Shown here one piece after another: positions 1-10,342 of a DNA stretch of 64,000 bases. The number at the start of each line of letters is the position of its first letter. The stretch's first letter is position 1. This DNA is from Lachnospira multipara LB2003 (GTDB lineage Bacteria > Bacillota > Clostridia > Lachnospirales > Lachnospiraceae), in the NCBI RefSeq assembly GCF_000702205.1, contig NZ_JNKW01000004.1, positions 62,001 through 126,000 on the forward strand, written 5' to 3'. The notes below the pieces were generated by a model. The model was not told the origin of the DNA, did no database searches, and saw only the letters and a program-made list of their open reading frames with translations. Made by a program: the position numbers and the translations under genes.

Positions 1-739
1 CAGGGATTCGTCTTTCTCCATCTTGAAGAATGACTACTAATATTACCATTATTACAACAATTGCTATAATAACAGCTGCAGCAAGAACGCCCTTTGCTGG
101 AGTCTTTGTTGCTACGAAAGAGCTGAATAATGTTGCGAAATCACTTGGCATTCCAGAAATAATATTAATTAATAATACTATTGAAATACCATTTCCTACA
201 CCATTTTCAGTTATTCTCTCACCTAACCACATAAGAGCTGCTGAACCAGCTGTAAGAGCCATAACTACTACAATAATAGCTACTACATAATGTAATTTGC
301 TAAATGTCTGGTATCCAGCGATTAAGCCAGATCTACCAAATCCAACAGCCATAGCAATACTTTCAACTAGTGATAAACCAATTGTTACATATCTTGTTAT
401 TGCTGCAATCTTCTTTCTACCGTCCTCGCCCTCTTTTTGCATTTCTTCCAATTTTGGAATGGCAATTGTAAGTAATTGCATTATGATCGAAGATGTGATG
501 TATGGAGTAATGCTTAATGCAAAGAGGGACATTCTTTCGAATGAACCTCCTGTAAATGCACTAAGATAATCCAAATCACCGGTATTAATTCCACTAAGTA
601 AGCTACTAAAGTAATCAGTATCTACACCAGGAATTGGAAGAAGACTTCCTATTCTTACAACAATTAATATTGCTAATGTGTATAATATCTTTTTTCTTAT
701 GTCTTTGTTTTTAAAAGCGCCTACAAGTGTTTTGAACAT
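1..739 (-). CDS. secY: Protein translocase subunit SecY (3' part outside window)
   Basis: Channel-forming subunit of the SecYEG preprotein translocase in the cytoplasmic membrane. About 246 N-terminal residues are present; the gene runs off the left edge, so roughly 40% of a usual 430-residue SecY is missing. The protein starts MFKTLVGAFKNKDIRKK, then shows the typical first hydrophobic segment followed by IPIPGVD-like sequence (LLPIPGVDTDYF), and several membrane spans with SIIMQLL and GRSGLIAGY-type loops. It begins one base after the rplO stop codon, its ribosome site lying inside rplO, so it is translationally coupled as the last visible gene of the S10-spc operon. Confidence 0.96.
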   Translation of the reverse strand, partial: MFKTLVGAFKNKDIRKKILYTLAILIVVRIGSLLPIPGVDTDYFSSLLSGINTGDLDYLSAFTGGSFERMSLFALSITPYITSSIIMQLLTIAIPKLEEMQKEGEDGRKKIAAITRYVTIGLSLVESIAMAVGFGRSGLIAGYQTFSKLHYVVAIIVVVMALTAGSAALMWLGERITENGVGNGISIVLLINIISGMPSDFATLFSSFVATKTPAKGVLAAAVIIAIVVIMVILVVILQDGERRIP

Positions 740-740
740 A

Positions 741-1181
741 CTAGATCACCTCGCAAGTTCCGCCGAGAGCTTCGATCTTCTCTTTTGCTGCTGCACTAAA
801 TGCATTAGCCTTAACTGTAAGCTTCTTTGTAAGCTCACCATTTGCAAGAATCTTTACGCCATCCTTAGTATTCTTTACAATACCAGCTTCGATTAATGTA
901 TCGATTGTTACTTCTGCACCATTATCGAATCTTTCTAATGTAGATACATTGATAGCTACGAATTCCTTACGATTTCTGTTAGTGAAACCTCTCTTAGGAA
1001 TTCTTCTATATAATGGCATCTGGCCACCTTCAAAACCAGGTCTTGGTGCTCCTGAACGAGCCTTCTGGCCCTTGTGTCCCTTACCAGCTGTCTTGCCGTT
1101 ACCTGAACCATGACCACGACCTCTTCTGAAATTATCACTCTGTACTGAACCTTCTGCAGGTCTTAAATTAGATAAATCCAT
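741..1181 (-). CDS. rplO: 50S ribosomal protein L15
   Basis: Late-assembling large-subunit protein that contacts 23S rRNA. 146 residues, the normal length. The N-terminus [12 protein letters not shown] and the glycine-rich, basic stretch [26 protein letters not shown]-like region (residues about 19-45) are diagnostic, followed by the [12 protein letters not shown] motif. A GGAGGTG ribosome site precedes the ATG. It sits between rpmD and secY as in other spc operons. Confidence 0.98.
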   Translation of the reverse strand: MDLSNLRPAEGSVQSDNFRRGRGHGSGNGKTAGKGHKGQKARSGAPRPGFEGGQMPLYRRIPKRGFTNRNRKEFVAINVSTLERFDNGAEVTIDTLIEAGIVKNTKDGVKILANGELTKKLTVKANAFSAAAKEKIEALGGTCEVI

Positions 1182-1209
1182 TCTTGCACCTCCTTCTATT
1201 TATTTTTTA

Positions 1210-1395
1210 TTAGATTTCTTCTACCTTTAACATATAACCAATCTGCTGAATCTGTCCTCTTGTAGCAGCATTATCTGGAAGTTCTACTGTCTTATGAAGC
1301 TTTGTAAGACCCATAGCTTCAACAGTTCTTCTATGCTTAGGAACAGCACTGATTGGAGACTTAACTAAAGTTATTCTTAACTTCTTATCAGCCAT
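1210..1395 (-). CDS. rpmD: 50S ribosomal protein L30
   Basis: Small large-subunit protein of 61 residues (MADKKLRITLVKSP...). The open frame extends six codons further upstream, but the ATG at 1395 lies five bases after a GGAGG site and gives the standard L30 length, so I use it. The KSPISAVPKHRRTVEAMGL segment carries the L30 signature. Lies between rpsE and rplO in the usual spc order. Confidence 0.97.
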   Translation of the reverse strand: MADKKLRITLVKSPISAVPKHRRTVEAMGLTKLHKTVELPDNAATRGQIQQIGYMLKVEEI

Positions 1396-1437
1396 TTTAA
1401 CCTCCATCTGCACCTATTACGGTGCTATCACAATTTC

Positions 1438-1947
1438 TTAACCTAAGATTTCTTCAACTGACTTACCACGAAGTCTTGCAACTTCTTCTGGAGTCTTCAT
1501 AGACTCAAGACCAGCGATTGTAGCTAATACTACGTTCTGCTTATTGTTAGAGCCAAGTGACTTTGTACGAATATTTCTGATACCTGCTAATTCAAGTACT
1601 GAACGTGCAGGACCACCAGCGATAATACCTGTACCTTCTGGAGCCTTCTTTAAAAGAACTGTTGCTCCACAGAACTTACCGATGAAATCATGTGGTACTG
1701 AACCATTTTCATCCATTGGAATTTCTACTAAATGCTTAATGGCATCTTCCTTTCCCTTGCGGATAGCTTCAGGAACTTCAGCTGCCTTACCAACACCAGC
1801 GCCAACGTGACCATTACGATCACCAACTACTACTAAAGCTGCAAAACGCATATTACGTCCACCTTTTACAACCTTAACTACGCGCTTGATTGATACTACA
1901 TTATCGTCTAATTCAAGCTGACTAGCATCAATTATTGTACGTTTCAT
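1438..1947 (-). CDS. rpsE: 30S ribosomal protein S5
   Basis: Small-subunit protein involved in decoding accuracy and in the mRNA entry channel. 169 residues. The S5 double-stranded RNA-binding-like N-terminal domain is seen as [18 protein letters not shown] with [15 protein letters not shown], followed by the C-terminal domain with [19 protein letters not shown]. Located between rplR and rpmD; all intact. Confidence 0.98.
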   Translation of the reverse strand: MKRTIIDASQLELDDNVVSIKRVVKVVKGGRNMRFAALVVVGDRNGHVGAGVGKAAEVPEAIRKGKEDAIKHLVEIPMDENGSVPHDFIGKFCGATVLLKKAPEGTGIIAGGPARSVLELAGIRNIRTKSLGSNNKQNVVLATIAGLESMKTPEEVARLRGKSVEEILG

Positions 1948-1966
1948 ACTGTTTTCTCCCTTCCGC

Positions 1967-2335
1967 TTAGAACTCGAGGCCAGCTTCTCTTGCTGCCTCT
2001 GCTAATGCCTTTACTTTACCTTGATAAATGAATCCGCCTCTGTCATAAACGACAGTTGTAATTCCCTTTTCTAATGCTTTCTTAGCAACTACCTTACCAA
2101 CAACAGTAGCAGCTTCTACATTATTTGTCTTCTCTACTTCAGCCTTAACGTCAGCGTCAAGTGTTGATGCAGAAACAAGTGTCTTACCAACTGTGTCGTC
2201 AATAATCTGAGCGTACATATGATTGTTACTTCTGAAAACAGCTAAACGTGGTCTTTCAGTTGTTCCGCTGAAACGGTTACGTGTTCTTTTATGCTTTGCT
2301 TCACGAACTAATGCTCTTGACTTCTTACTAACCAT
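1967..2335 (-). CDS. rplR: 50S ribosomal protein L18
   Basis: Binds 5S rRNA together with L5. 122 residues from the ATG at 2335 ([17 protein letters not shown]), which is eight bases after a GGAG site; a GTG three codons upstream overlaps that site and is less likely. The motifs [20 protein letters not shown] and the C-terminal [26 protein letters not shown]-type ending (last 26 residues) are typical of L18. Confidence 0.97.
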   Translation of the reverse strand: MVSKKSRALVREAKHKRTRNRFSGTTERPRLAVFRSNNHMYAQIIDDTVGKTLVSASTLDADVKAEVEKTNNVEAATVVGKVVAKKALEKGITTVVYDRGGFIYQGKVKALAEAAREAGLEF

Positions 2336-2352
2336 TATATTCACTCCTTTAA

Positions 2353-2895
2353 TTATTTCTTACCAGTCTTACCAACCTTACGTCTGATAACTTCATCAGC
2401 ATACTTGATACCCTTACCCTTATATGGTTCTGGAGCTCTCTTAGATCTGATTTCAGCTGCGTACTGGCCAACTTTTTCTTTATTAATACCCTTAACAAAA
2501 ATGATGTTCTGTCCATCAAGAGTTGTTTCAATTCCTTCTGGATCTTCCATCTCTACAGGATGTGAGTAACCTAATGAAAGGATTAACTTCTTACCCTGCT
2601 TCTGTGCTCTATAACCAACACCGTTAACTTCAAGCTTCTTTTCGTAGCCTTCTGTTACACCGATTACCATGTTGTTAATAAGAGTTCTTGTTAAGCCGTG
2701 TAATGACTTCATCTTCTTTAAGTCGTTAGGTCTAGAAACAACGATTTCTGTACCTTCAACCTTAATGTCCATTTCTGCAGGTAAAACTCTTTCGAGTGTT
2801 CCCTTAGGACCCTTTACAGTCACTTTATTATTTTCTGCTACCTCAACTGTAACACCAGCTGGAATAGCGATAGGCATTCTTCCTATACGTGACAT
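2353..2895 (-). CDS. rplF: 50S ribosomal protein L6
   Basis: Two-domain large-subunit protein near the factor-binding site. 180 residues starting [15 protein letters not shown]; the AGGAGG site eight bases upstream decides the ATG at 2895 over the GTG three codons earlier. The C-terminal signature [19 protein letters not shown] is present. A 143-base spacer to rpsH contains an 8-bp hairpin (GAAAACAT / ATGTTTTC) near 2916-2955, unusual for such compact operons. Confidence 0.97.
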   Translation of the reverse strand: MSRIGRMPIAIPAGVTVEVAENNKVTVKGPKGTLERVLPAEMDIKVEGTEIVVSRPNDLKKMKSLHGLTRTLINNMVIGVTEGYEKKLEVNGVGYRAQKQGKKLILSLGYSHPVEMEDPEGIETTLDGQNIIFVKGINKEKVGQYAAEIRSKRAPEPYKGKGIKYADEVIRRKVGKTGKK

Positions 2896-3038
2896 GCCGT
2901 GCACCTCCTAAATATTATTAAGAAAACATTTACAATGATAGGAATATGTTTTCTTGGTTGGGTTAATAGTTATAGGATTAAATAAATTAAATCCGAACGA
3001 TTAAATTATACTTAAATTCCTTTGTAACGTCTATATAA

Positions 3039-3434
3039 TTACCAAACGAAGCAAAGAACTTCTCCACCAACGCCGAGCTTTCTAGCTTCCTTATCTGTTA
3101 CAACACCCTTGTTTGTAGAGATGATTGCAACACCAAGTCCTCCTAAAACCTTAGGAAGATCATTCTTGCTAGCGTAAACTCTAAGACCTGGCTTAGAAAT
3201 TCTCTGAAGTCCAGAAATGATTTTTTCATTCTTATCCTTACCATACTTTAAAGTAACACGGATATCCTTGAAGTTTCCATTTTCAACAACTTCATAAGAC
3301 TTAATGTAACCTTCATCTAAAAGAATCTTAGCGATTGAAAGCTTCATCTTTGATGATGGAATATCAACTGTGTCATGCTTTGCTGTGTTTGCATTACGAA
3401 TTCTTGTAAGCATATCTGCAATTGGATCTGTCAT
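3039..3434 (-). CDS. rpsH: 30S ribosomal protein S8
   Basis: Primary 16S rRNA-binding protein and, in enterobacteria, translational repressor of the spc operon. 131 residues from the ATG at 3434 ([18 protein letters not shown]), which follows an AAGGAGG site at normal spacing; the eight-codon upstream extension is not used. The C-terminal signature [20 protein letters not shown] is intact. Confidence 0.97.
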   Translation of the reverse strand: MTDPIADMLTRIRNANTAKHDTVDIPSSKMKLSIAKILLDEGYIKSYEVVENGNFKDIRVTLKYGKDKNEKIISGLQRISKPGLRVYASKNDLPKVLGGLGVAIISTNKGVVTDKEARKLGVGGEVLCFVW

Positions 3435-3561
3435 TAATATTTCCTCCTTATAATTCACTGGTTTCCAATTATTTAATTGGACTACGTCAATTGTTTACAC
3501 ATATTAATGTGCACTAAAGCTTTAAAAAAGCTTATATATATTGCTTAAAGCAAGATTTATT

Positions 3562-3586
3562 GTTGCAAGCTCATAGAACTTGCAAC
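3562..3586 (-). other. Perfect hairpin in the S14-S8 spacer
   Basis: GTTGCAAG and CTTGCAAC form an 8-bp perfect stem with a 9-base loop in the 165-base spacer between rpsZ and rpsH. There is no U-run right after it, so it is not a standard terminator; RNA processing or a regulatory fold is possible. The rest of the spacer contains only AT-rich short repeats. Confidence 0.4.
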
Positions 3587-3599
3587 ATTTATAAAAATC

Positions 3600-3785
3600 T
3601 TACCAAGAAGCCTTTTTAACACCTGGGATCTGACCCTTGTATGCTAATTCACGGAAGCAAATTCTGCAGATTCCGTACTTTCTTAAAACAGAATGTGGAC
3701 GACCACAAATTGTACAACGTGTGTATGCTCTAGTAGAGAACTTTGGTTTTCTCTGCTGCTTAACTTTCATTGAAGTCTTAGCCAT
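3600..3785 (-). CDS. rpsZ: 30S ribosomal protein S14, zinc-binding type
   Basis: 61-residue short form of S14 with the zinc ligands CTIC (residues about 24-27) and CRIC (about 39-42). This zinc-containing form is the usual housekeeping S14 of Firmicutes; zinc-free longer forms replace it under zinc limitation. Ends [11 protein letters not shown], the family signature. Lies between rplE and rpsH. Confidence 0.97.
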   Translation of the reverse strand: MAKTSMKVKQQRKPKFSTRAYTRCTICGRPHSVLRKYGICRICFRELAYKGQIPGVKKASW

Positions 3786-3802
3786 GAAATTTACCTCCTA
3801 TA

Positions 3803-4345
3803 TTAATTCTTCTTGAATGGCATGTTGAATAATCTTAATAATTCACGTGCTTCTTCATCTGTGTTAGCTGTAGTTGTAATAATAACATCCATACCTCTAA
3901 CCTTATCTACCTTATCATATTCGATTTCTGGGAAGATAATCTGCTCTTTAATACCAAGTGCATAGTTACCTCTTCCATCGAATGAGTTAGCGCTTACGCC
4001 TCTAAAGTCACGTACACGTGGAAGTGCAAGATTTACTAATCTATCAAGGAATTCGTACATCTTTTCACCACGTAATGTAACCTTACAACCAATTGCCTGA
4101 CCTTCTCTTAACTTGAAGTTAGCAATTGAATTCTTAGCTCTTGTAAGAACTGCTTTCTGACCTGCGATTGTCTCGAGATCCTTTACTGCTGCGTCAAGAA
4201 CCTTAGAATTTTCTTTAGCTTCACCAACGCCCATATTTATAGTGATCTTATCGATCTTTGGAACCATCATTGGGTTCTTATAACCGAATTTCTCAGTCAT
4301 CTTCTTAGCGATTTCATTATCATACTGTTCTCTAAGTCTACTCAA
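3803..4345 (-). CDS. rplE: 50S ribosomal protein L5
   Basis: Binds 5S rRNA and forms the bridge to S13 in the central protuberance. 180 residues, standard. The start is a TTG ([11 protein letters not shown]) placed nine bases after AAGGAGG; no better in-frame ATG exists nearby. The motifs [16 protein letters not shown] and GLRV-type [17 protein letters not shown] are typical of L5. Confidence 0.97.
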   Translation of the reverse strand: MSRLREQYDNEIAKKMTEKFGYKNPMMVPKIDKITINMGVGEAKENSKVLDAAVKDLETIAGQKAVLTRAKNSIANFKLREGQAIGCKVTLRGEKMYEFLDRLVNLALPRVRDFRGVSANSFDGRGNYALGIKEQIIFPEIEYDKVDKVRGMDVIITTTANTDEEARELLRLFNMPFKKN

Positions 4346-4366
4346 AATTATTGCCTCCTTCCTCGA

Positions 4367-4678
4367 TTAATCGATAGCCTTTCCTGTTGCCTTAGCAACA
4401 CGAACTTTCTTGCCATCCTTTATTTCATAACCAATCTTGCTTGCCTTACCATCTACTGAGTAAGCAATGTTTGATATATCGATTGGTGCTTCCTGATGGA
4501 GAATTCCACCCTGCTGATTAGCAGCACTTGGCTTAGCATGCTTAGTAACCATGTTAATACCCTCAACAACTGCTGTGTGGTTCTTAGCATTAACTGTTAA
4601 TACCTTGCCTTCTTTGCCCTTGTCCTTACCTGCGATAACAACAACTGTATCGCCCTTTTTAATTCTAACAGCTGACAT
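4367..4678 (-). CDS. rplX: 50S ribosomal protein L24
   Basis: Early assembly protein that nucleates large-subunit folding. 103 residues from the ATG at 4678 (MSAVRIKKGDTVVVIAG), chosen over a ten-codon upstream extension because AGGAGG lies just before it. The KOW motif IKKGDTVVVIAGKDKGKEGKV spans about residues 5-25. Its ribosome site overlaps the end of rplN. Confidence 0.97.
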   Translation of the reverse strand: MSAVRIKKGDTVVVIAGKDKGKEGKVLTVNAKNHTAVVEGINMVTKHAKPSAANQQGGILHQEAPIDISNIAYSVDGKASKIGYEIKDGKKVRVAKATGKAID

Positions 4679-4688
4679 TCGGCACCTC

Positions 4689-5057
4689 CTATAATACTTC
4701 TGGAGCAAGAGAAACGATCTTCATGAACTTCTTCTCTCTTAACTCTCTAGCTACTGGTCCAAAAATACGTGTTCCCTTTGGAGTATTATCATCTTTAATG
4801 ATAACAGCAGCATTCTCGTCAAATTTAATATATGAACCGTCCTTACGACGTGCGCCCTTTACAGAACGTACTACAACGGCTTTAACAACATCGCCCTTCT
4901 TAACAACGCCGCCTGGTGTTGCCTCTTTAACAGAAGCGACAATAACATCACCGATATTTGCATATCTTCTTGTAGATCCGCCCATAACTCTGATGCAAAG
5001 GATTTCTTTAGCACCTGTGTTATCAGCAACCTTAAGTCTGGTTTCCTGTTGTACCAT
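4689..5057 (-). CDS. rplN: 50S ribosomal protein L14
   Basis: Large-subunit interface protein, 122 residues starting [18 protein letters not shown], the standard start; a 15-codon upstream extension in the open frame is not conserved. The family signature [24 protein letters not shown] is seen at about residues 48-71. Between rpsQ and rplX. Confidence 0.97.
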   Translation of the reverse strand: MVQQETRLKVADNTGAKEILCIRVMGGSTRRYANIGDVIVASVKEATPGGVVKKGDVVKAVVVRSVKGARRKDGSYIKFDENAAVIIKDDNTPKGTRIFGPVARELREKKFMKIVSLAPEVL

Positions 5058-5127
5058 AGTACTACCCCTTTCAGTAATATATGTCTCGTTTGTCTTAAAC
5101 AAACGCGTTTACTAAAATTAAATTGAA

Positions 5128-5385
5128 TTACTTAGCTCTGCTGATAATTTCAACTAATCTCCATCTCTTGTCCTTAGATAAAGGTCTTGTTTCCATAACC
5201 TTTACTACGTCGCCGATTAAGCATTCGTTGTTTTCATCATGAGCCTTAAGCTTATATGTTCTCTTTACAATCTTGTTGTAAAGTGGATGTTTAACGTTAT
5301 CTTCTACTGCAACAACAATAGTCTTGTCCATCTTGTTGCTGACAACCTTACCTGTACGAGTTTTTCTTAAATTTCTCTCTTCCAC
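5128..5385 (-). CDS. rpsQ: 30S ribosomal protein S17
   Basis: OB-fold small-subunit protein binding 16S rRNA. 85 residues, GTG start ([21 protein letters not shown]) after an AAAGGAGT site. The motif [23 protein letters not shown] is typical, and the C-terminal [22 protein letters not shown] region carries the S17 signature. Between rpmC and rplN. Confidence 0.97.
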   Translation of the reverse strand: MEERNLRKTRTGKVVSNKMDKTIVVAVEDNVKHPLYNKIVKRTYKLKAHDENNECLIGDVVKVMETRPLSKDKRWRLVEIISRAK

Positions 5386-5429
5386 AGTCGTACTCCTTTC
5401 TTAGGATTAATATTCCATCCAGTTAGCAA

Positions 5430-5630
5430 TTAAGCATTCTTCTGTGCAATTACAGTCTGGATTCTAGCGATGTTCTTACGAACCTCTTTAATTCTGCTTG
5501 TGTTATCCAACTGATTAGTTGCGTTCTGGAATCTTAAATTGAAAAGTTCCTTCTTAGCAGCTACTAATTCTTCATTTAACTCTGCAGCTGATTTTGCCTT
5601 TAAATCTTCTACATACTTATTAATTTTCAC
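5430..5630 (-). CDS. rpmC: 50S ribosomal protein L29
   Basis: Small helical protein at the peptide exit, docking site for trigger factor. 66 residues from a GTG at 5630 ([15 protein letters not shown]). A GTG three codons upstream overlaps the strong AAGGCGGTGAT ribosome site, so the downstream GTG is the better start and gives the normal length. The gene overlaps the end of rplP by 11 bases, which indicates translational coupling. Confidence 0.95.
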   Translation of the reverse strand: MKINKYVEDLKAKSAAELNEELVAAKKELFNLRFQNATNQLDNTSRIKEVRKNIARIQTVIAQKNA

Positions 5631-6057
5631 TGTTATCACCGCCTTCTAAGTCTGCACGTGAAACGATCTTGCACTTGCATGGAAGCTTATGAGTAGCAAG
5701 ACGAAGAGCTTCTCTAGCTGTCTCCTCTGCTACGCCTGAGATCTCGAACATAACACGTCCAGGTTTAACTACTGCTACCCAGCACTCTAAGTTACCTTTA
5801 CCTTTACCCATACGTACGCCGATTGGCTTACCTGTTACAGGCTTGTCTGGGAAAATCTTAATAAATACTTTACCGCCACGCTTGATATATCTTGTCATAG
5901 CAACTCTGGCTGCTTCTATCTGATTAGACTTGATCCAACATGGTTCTGTTGCAACGATACCGAAATCGCCATATGCAAGAGTGTTACCTCTTGTAGCCTT
6001 ACCAGCCATAGAACCACGGAACTGTCTACGATGTTTAACTCTCTTAGGTAGTAACAT
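5620..6057 (-). CDS. rplP: 50S ribosomal protein L16
   Basis: Essential large-subunit protein lining the A-site tRNA path. 145 residues beginning [17 protein letters not shown], with the signatures [17 protein letters not shown] and [13 protein letters not shown]. It overlaps the rpsC stop by one base (TAATG), a coupling arrangement also seen between rplD and rplW here. Confidence 0.98.
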   Translation of the reverse strand: MLLPKRVKHRRQFRGSMAGKATRGNTLAYGDFGIVATEPCWIKSNQIEAARVAMTRYIKRGGKVFIKIFPDKPVTGKPIGVRMGKGKGNLECWVAVVKPGRVMFEISGVAEETAREALRLATHKLPCKCKIVSRADLEGGDNSEN

Positions 6058-6731
6058 TACTTATCGCTCCCTTCCTTATCATTAACCTTAGCGTTAGCCT
6101 TAGTAGGAAGAACCTCGCCTTCATAAATCCAAACCTTAACGCCAACTTTACCATATGTTGTGTTAGCTTCTGCGAAACCATAATTGATATCTGCACGAAG
6201 TGTCTGAAGAGGAATTGTACCCTCGCTATAGAATTCTGTACGAGCCATATCAGCACCGCCAAGACGACCAGAACAACTTGTCTTGATACCCTTAGCACCC
6301 TGCTTCATTGTTCTACCCATGCATGACTTCATAGCTCTTCTGAAAGAAATACGATTCTCTAACTGCTGAGCGATGTTTTCAGCTACTAACTGAGCATCAC
6401 GATCAGGTCTCTTAACTTCTTTGATATCGATGCTTAATCTCTTAGCAGATGTTAATTTTTCAACCTGCTTCTTTAATGCTTCGATTTCAGCACCACCCTT
6501 ACCAATTACAACACCTGGCTTAGCTGTGTGAATAATGATCTTAAGTCTATCTGAAGCTCTTTCGATTTCGATCTTTGAAATTCCTGCAGCATAAAGCTTT
6601 TTCTTAAGGAATTTTCTTAAATTATAGTCTTCTACAAGGTTATCAGCGAATGCTTCTTCAGCATACCACTTTGAGTCCCAGTCAGAAATGACACCGACTC
6701 TTAAACCATGTGGGTTAACTTTCTGTCCCAT
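6057..6731 (-). CDS. rpsC: 30S ribosomal protein S3
   Basis: Small-subunit protein at the mRNA entry with helicase activity. 224 residues, starting [18 protein letters not shown]-type RNA-binding domain carries the GxxG loop in [15 protein letters not shown] (about residues 75-89); the C-terminal domain has [13 protein letters not shown]. Ends with a charged tail. One-base overlap with rplP downstream; 86-base spacer to rplV upstream with no feature I can name. Confidence 0.98.
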   Translation of the reverse strand: MGQKVNPHGLRVGVISDWDSKWYAEEAFADNLVEDYNLRKFLKKKLYAAGISKIEIERASDRLKIIIHTAKPGVVIGKGGAEIEALKKQVEKLTSAKRLSIDIKEVKRPDRDAQLVAENIAQQLENRISFRRAMKSCMGRTMKQGAKGIKTSCSGRLGGADMARTEFYSEGTIPLQTLRADINYGFAEANTTYGKVGVKVWIYEGEVLPTKANAKVNDKEGSDK

Positions 6732-6817
6732 AAAATCTCCTTTCTATTCTTTAGGAAATATTTGATTTAATATTCTAATTTCAAGTAATCTTGAAACAAT
6801 AAATCAAGTACGTTTAA

Positions 6818-7204
6818 TTATCTTTCATTAAGAATTACAGTGATGTGGCTCATTCTCTTTTCGATTCTGTAAGCTCTACCCTGTGCTCTTGGCTGTACTC
6901 TCTTCATTGTTGGTCCCTTGTTTGCGAAGCATTCTTCTACATATAACTTGCTTGGGTCCATTCCATTATTATTCTGAGCATTAGCTGCTGCAGACTTTAA
7001 TAACTTCTCTATAAGTGATGAAGCATATCTTGGATTATACATAACGATACCAAGTGCTTCTTCAAGGCTCTTGCCTCTAATAGCATCTAATACGAAACAA
7101 GCCTTCTGAACAGATACTCTAGCGTAGCTTAACTTAGCGCTTGGTCTTGTATCTTTAACGGCGTTTCTTTCACGTTTAATTTGGGATCTATGTCCTGTTG
7201 CCAT
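6818..7204 (-). CDS. rplV: 50S ribosomal protein L22
   Basis: Lines the peptide exit tunnel. 128 residues starting MATGHRSQIKRERNA after AAGGAGG. The signature region KACFVLDAIRGKSLEEALGI and the C-terminal RVQPRAQGRAYRIEKRMSHITVIL tunnel-loop sequence are intact. The N-terminal 15-20 residues before RPSAKLSYARVS are slightly longer than in Bacillus L22. Confidence 0.97.
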   Translation of the reverse strand: MATGHRSQIKRERNAVKDTRPSAKLSYARVSVQKACFVLDAIRGKSLEEALGIVMYNPRYASSLIEKLLKSAAANAQNNNGMDPSKLYVEECFANKGPTMKRVQPRAQGRAYRIEKRMSHITVILNER

Positions 7205-7319
7205 GGATTAGTCCTCCTTTCAAAAATTCAAATGTATACCAATTTCTTTTTTGTAAAAACGATTTCTATTTAAAGAATCCTACCGGAAAACCCCTAAGGG
7301 TCTTCCAAAGATTCATATA

Positions 7320-7595
7320 TTATCTAGACTTCTTTTCGTCCTTACCGTGACCTCTGTAAGTTCTAGTAGCAACGAACTCACCGAGCTTATGACCAACCAT
7401 ATCCTCTGTAATATATACAGGAACATGCTTTCTTCCATCATGAACAGCAATTGTATGTCCCACAAAACTTGGGAAAATTGTTGAACGACGAGACCATGTC
7501 TTGATTACCTGCTTATCGTTTGAAGCATTTAATGCATCAACCTTCTTAAGTAAGCTAGCATCAGCGAAAGGTCCTTTCTTTAATGAACGAGCCAT
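7320..7595 (-). CDS. rpsS: 30S ribosomal protein S19
   Basis: Head protein of the small subunit, in contact with S13. 91 residues, [22 protein letters not shown] nine bases after AAGGAGG. The C-terminal signature [23 protein letters not shown] is typical. Lies between rplB and rplV. Confidence 0.98.
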   Translation of the reverse strand: MARSLKKGPFADASLLKKVDALNASNDKQVIKTWSRRSTIFPSFVGHTIAVHDGRKHVPVYITEDMVGHKLGEFVATRTYRGHGKDEKKSR

Positions 7596-7643
7596 AGGTT
7601 AAACCTCCTTATAGTCTTGTTTTCAAAAGTTACAAGTATTAAA

Positions 7644-8486
7644 TTACTTAATACCCTTTCCGTCTCTTCTTCTAATGATAAGCTTGTTTGAAGCCTTCTT
7701 CTTCTTACGAGTCTTAAGACCCATAGCAGGCTTGCCCCAAGGTGTCATTGGACTTGGACGACCAACTGGTGCTCTACCTTCACCACCACCATGTGGATGG
7801 TCGTTAGGGTTCATAACAGAACCACGAACTGTAGGACGGATACCCATATGTCTCTTACGTCCAGCCTTACCAAGATTAATAAGGTTGTGATCACCATTAC
7901 CTACAACACCGATTGTTGCGCGGCAGATAATTGGAACCATTCTCATTTCGCCAGAAGGTAATCTAAGTGTTGCATACTTACCTTCCTTAGCCATTAACTG
8001 AGCTGAGTTACCAGCAGAACGAACAAGCTGTCCACCCTTACCTGGATAAAGCTCAATGTTATGTACCTGTGTACCAACTGGAATTTCTGTAAATGGTAAG
8101 CAGTTACCAACTCTAACTTCAGCGCCAGAACCGTTCTGAACTGTCATACCATCTGTTAAACCAGCAGGTGCAAGAATATATGATTTCTCACCATCAGCAT
8201 AAGCGATAAGTGCGATATTAGCTGTTCTGTTAGGATCGTATTCGATACCGATAACCTTAGCAGGAACGCCTTCTTTATTTCTCTTAAAATCGATTACTCT
8301 GTACTTCTGCTTGTTTCCACCACCGTGGTGACGTACAGTAATCTTACCCTGGTTGTTACGACCAGCAGTCTTGCTCTTCTTAGCAAGTAATGACTTCTCA
8401 GGAGAAGACTTTGTAATTTCAGAAAAATCTGAACCAGTCATGTTTCTTCTGGAAGGTGTATATGGGTTATATGTTTTAATTCCCAT
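7644..8486 (-). CDS. rplB: 50S ribosomal protein L2
   Basis: Core large-subunit protein needed for peptidyl transfer and subunit joining. 280 residues, [21 protein letters not shown]. The central RNA-binding OB/SH3-like domains and the C-terminal signature [18 protein letters not shown] containing the functionally important histidine of the HPHGGGEG loop are all present. Confidence 0.98.
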   Translation of the reverse strand: MGIKTYNPYTPSRRNMTGSDFSEITKSSPEKSLLAKKSKTAGRNNQGKITVRHHGGGNKQKYRVIDFKRNKEGVPAKVIGIEYDPNRTANIALIAYADGEKSYILAPAGLTDGMTVQNGSGAEVRVGNCLPFTEIPVGTQVHNIELYPGKGGQLVRSAGNSAQLMAKEGKYATLRLPSGEMRMVPIICRATIGVVGNGDHNLINLGKAGRKRHMGIRPTVRGSVMNPNDHPHGGGEGRAPVGRPSPMTPWGKPAMGLKTRKKKKASNKLIIRRRDGKGIK

Positions 8487-8534
8487 TTCTTTCTCCTTTC
8501 GGCTGTGTAATATTGTTTTCTACACTTCTATATC

Positions 8535-8837
8535 TTAAAGTCCTTCGAAGATTTCGATTTCTTTAGAATCAGCTGTTAACTGCACAATAGCCTTCTTTGT
8601 CTTAGCTGTGTAGCCCTGATCCTTTCTGTTAGCTCTCTTCTTCTTACCGTTGTTATTCATTGTGTTAACTGAAGCAACCTTAGTTCCTTCAAACATCTTC
8701 TCAACAGCTTCCTTAATCATTGTCTTATTAGCATCTGTATGAACTAAGAATGTGTACTTCTTAGAAGCCATATCTGCCATAGACTTTTCTGTGATTACAG
8801 GCTTGAGGATTACATCATAATACTGAATATTTGCCAT
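8535..8837 (-). CDS. rplW: 50S ribosomal protein L23
   Basis: Exit-tunnel rim protein that recruits trigger factor and SRP. 100 residues, [20 protein letters not shown]; the VITEKS motif and the NKKGKKKR-like loop ([13 protein letters not shown]) are typical. Its ATG overlaps the rplD stop codon by one base (TAATG). Confidence 0.98.
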   Translation of the reverse strand: MANIQYYDVILKPVITEKSMADMASKKYTFLVHTDANKTMIKEAVEKMFEGTKVASVNTMNNNGKKKRANRKDQGYTAKTKKAIVQLTADSKEIEIFEGL

Positions 8838-9457
8838 TATGCATACACCTCCTCTAATTTTTCAACAGCTGCCTTAGTAACAACTAATGTATCATACTTA
8901 AGAACATCATAAGTATTGATTTCGCTAGTGTTAGATACCTTAGCACCGTTAACGTTTCTACCAGAAAGAACAACGTTCTTGTTCTCTCCTTCAAGAACTA
9001 CTAAAGCCTTAGAAACCTTAAGGTTATTTAAAACCTCAACGAATTTCTTTGTCTTAACTTCATCAAGATTGAATTCATCTAAAACAACAATCTTGCTATC
9101 AGCTACCTTAGAAGATAAAGCTGAAAGAAGAGCGATTCTCTTCTCTTTCTTATTCATCTTGAATGAATAATCTCTTGGCTTTGGTGCAAATACAACACCA
9201 CCGCCTGTCCACTGTGGAGATCTTGTAGAACCCTGTCTAGCATGACCAGTTCCCTTCTGTCTCCATGGTTTTCTTCCGCCGCCAGATACTTCTGAACGAG
9301 TCTTTGCAGACTGTGTTCCCTGACGATTATTTGCAAGCTGGCTTACAACTGCAAGATGTACAAGATGTTCATTAACTTCAACACCAAATACTGCATCGTT
9401 TAATTCGATTGAGCCAACTTCTTTGCCTTCAATATTGTAAACAGATACGTTTGCCAC
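8837..9457 (-). CDS. rplD: 50S ribosomal protein L4
   Basis: Exit-tunnel protein and, in gammaproteobacteria, the autogenous repressor of the S10 operon. 206 residues from a GTG start ([19 protein letters not shown]) after AAGGAGG. The tunnel loop with [26 protein letters not shown]-type sequence (about residues 50-75) is present. Because L4 is the known S10-operon regulator elsewhere, its possible target here is the folded leader in front of rpsJ. Confidence 0.98.
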   Translation of the reverse strand: MANVSVYNIEGKEVGSIELNDAVFGVEVNEHLVHLAVVSQLANNRQGTQSAKTRSEVSGGGRKPWRQKGTGHARQGSTRSPQWTGGGVVFAPKPRDYSFKMNKKEKRIALLSALSSKVADSKIVVLDEFNLDEVKTKKFVEVLNNLKVSKALVVLEGENKNVVLSGRNVNGAKVSNTSEINTYDVLKYDTLVVTKAAVEKLEEVYA

Positions 9458-9484
9458 TGTTTAGTCCTCCTTCCTTGGTAAAGA

Positions 9485-10120
9485 TTACTTACTAACCTTT
9501 ACTGTTTCTTTCAAAGTTACTAATGACTTCTTAGGTCCAGGTACTGCACCCTTAACTAAGATAACGTTATTCTCAACATCAACTCTTACTACTTCAAGAT
9601 TCTGGATTGTGATTCTCTTAGAACCCATATGTCCAGGCATTCCTTTTCCCTTGAATACTCTACCAGGTGTTGTTGCTGATCCGTTAGAACCCTGATGTCT
9701 GTGGAATTTAGAACCGTGTGCCATAGGACCTCTAGACTGTCCTAATCTCTTAATAGCACCCTGGAAACCTTTACCCTTAGAAATAGCAGTTGCATCTACC
9801 TTATCGCCTGCTGCGAAGATATCTGCCTTAATTTCGTCCTTTACATTGTATTCTGAAGAGTTTTCAAATCTGAATTCTCTTACGAATCTCTTGTAAGGTA
9901 CCTCTGCCTTGTCAAAATGTCCCTTAACTGGCTTGCTAACGAGCTTTTCTCTAATGTCAGCGAAACCAACCTGAACAGCTTCGTAACCGTCGTTTTCAAC
10001 TGTCTTTACTTGTGTAACTACACAAGGGCCAGCCTGTAATACAGTTACAGGTGTTAATACACCGTCTTCGTTGAAGATCTGTGTCATTCCGACTTTTGTA
10101 GCTAAAATAGCCTTCTTCAT
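9485..10120 (-). CDS. rplC: 50S ribosomal protein L3
   Basis: One of the first proteins to assemble on 23S rRNA, reaching the peptidyl transferase centre. 211 residues, [20 protein letters not shown]. The signature [28 protein letters not shown] (about residues 138-165) is intact. A spacer of 222 bases with a stem-loop separates it from rpsJ, larger than in most S10 operons. Confidence 0.98.
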   Translation of the reverse strand: MKKAILATKVGMTQIFNEDGVLTPVTVLQAGPCVVTQVKTVENDGYEAVQVGFADIREKLVSKPVKGHFDKAEVPYKRFVREFRFENSSEYNVKDEIKADIFAAGDKVDATAISKGKGFQGAIKRLGQSRGPMAHGSKFHRHQGSNGSATTPGRVFKGKGMPGHMGSKRITIQNLEVVRVDVENNVILVKGAVPGPKKSLVTLKETVKVSK

Positions 10121-10149
10121 ACTCTTTTCCTCCTGTTAAATCTACAGCG

Positions 10150-10185
10150 GACAAGATGATAAAAATAATTTCAGCGCATCCTGTC
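10150..10185 (-). other. Stem-loop in the rpsJ-rplC spacer
   Basis: GACAGGATG and CATCTTGTC pair over 9 bp (one G-U) with an 18-base loop, ending about 30 bases before the rplC start. No U-run follows, so a terminator is unlikely; it may be a processing or regulatory site. The remaining spacer, 10186-10342, shows no gene. Confidence 0.4.
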
Positions 10186-10342
10186 ATCCTAGATAAGTTA
10201 ATATAAGTGGAACCTGCACCCACTGTTAAACGAATGCTTTTGTTGCTTCTATATTAAACCCTTAGGATTAGCTTTCATTGTAATTGAAACCAAATGTTTC
10301 TTGCTGCATTTCCTTGAATTATCAAGAAAATCTTGGCAATGA

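Noticed and set aside
9996-10223. Short open frame overlapping rplC and its spacer
   Set aside because: Out of frame with rplC, no ribosome site and low-complexity composition.
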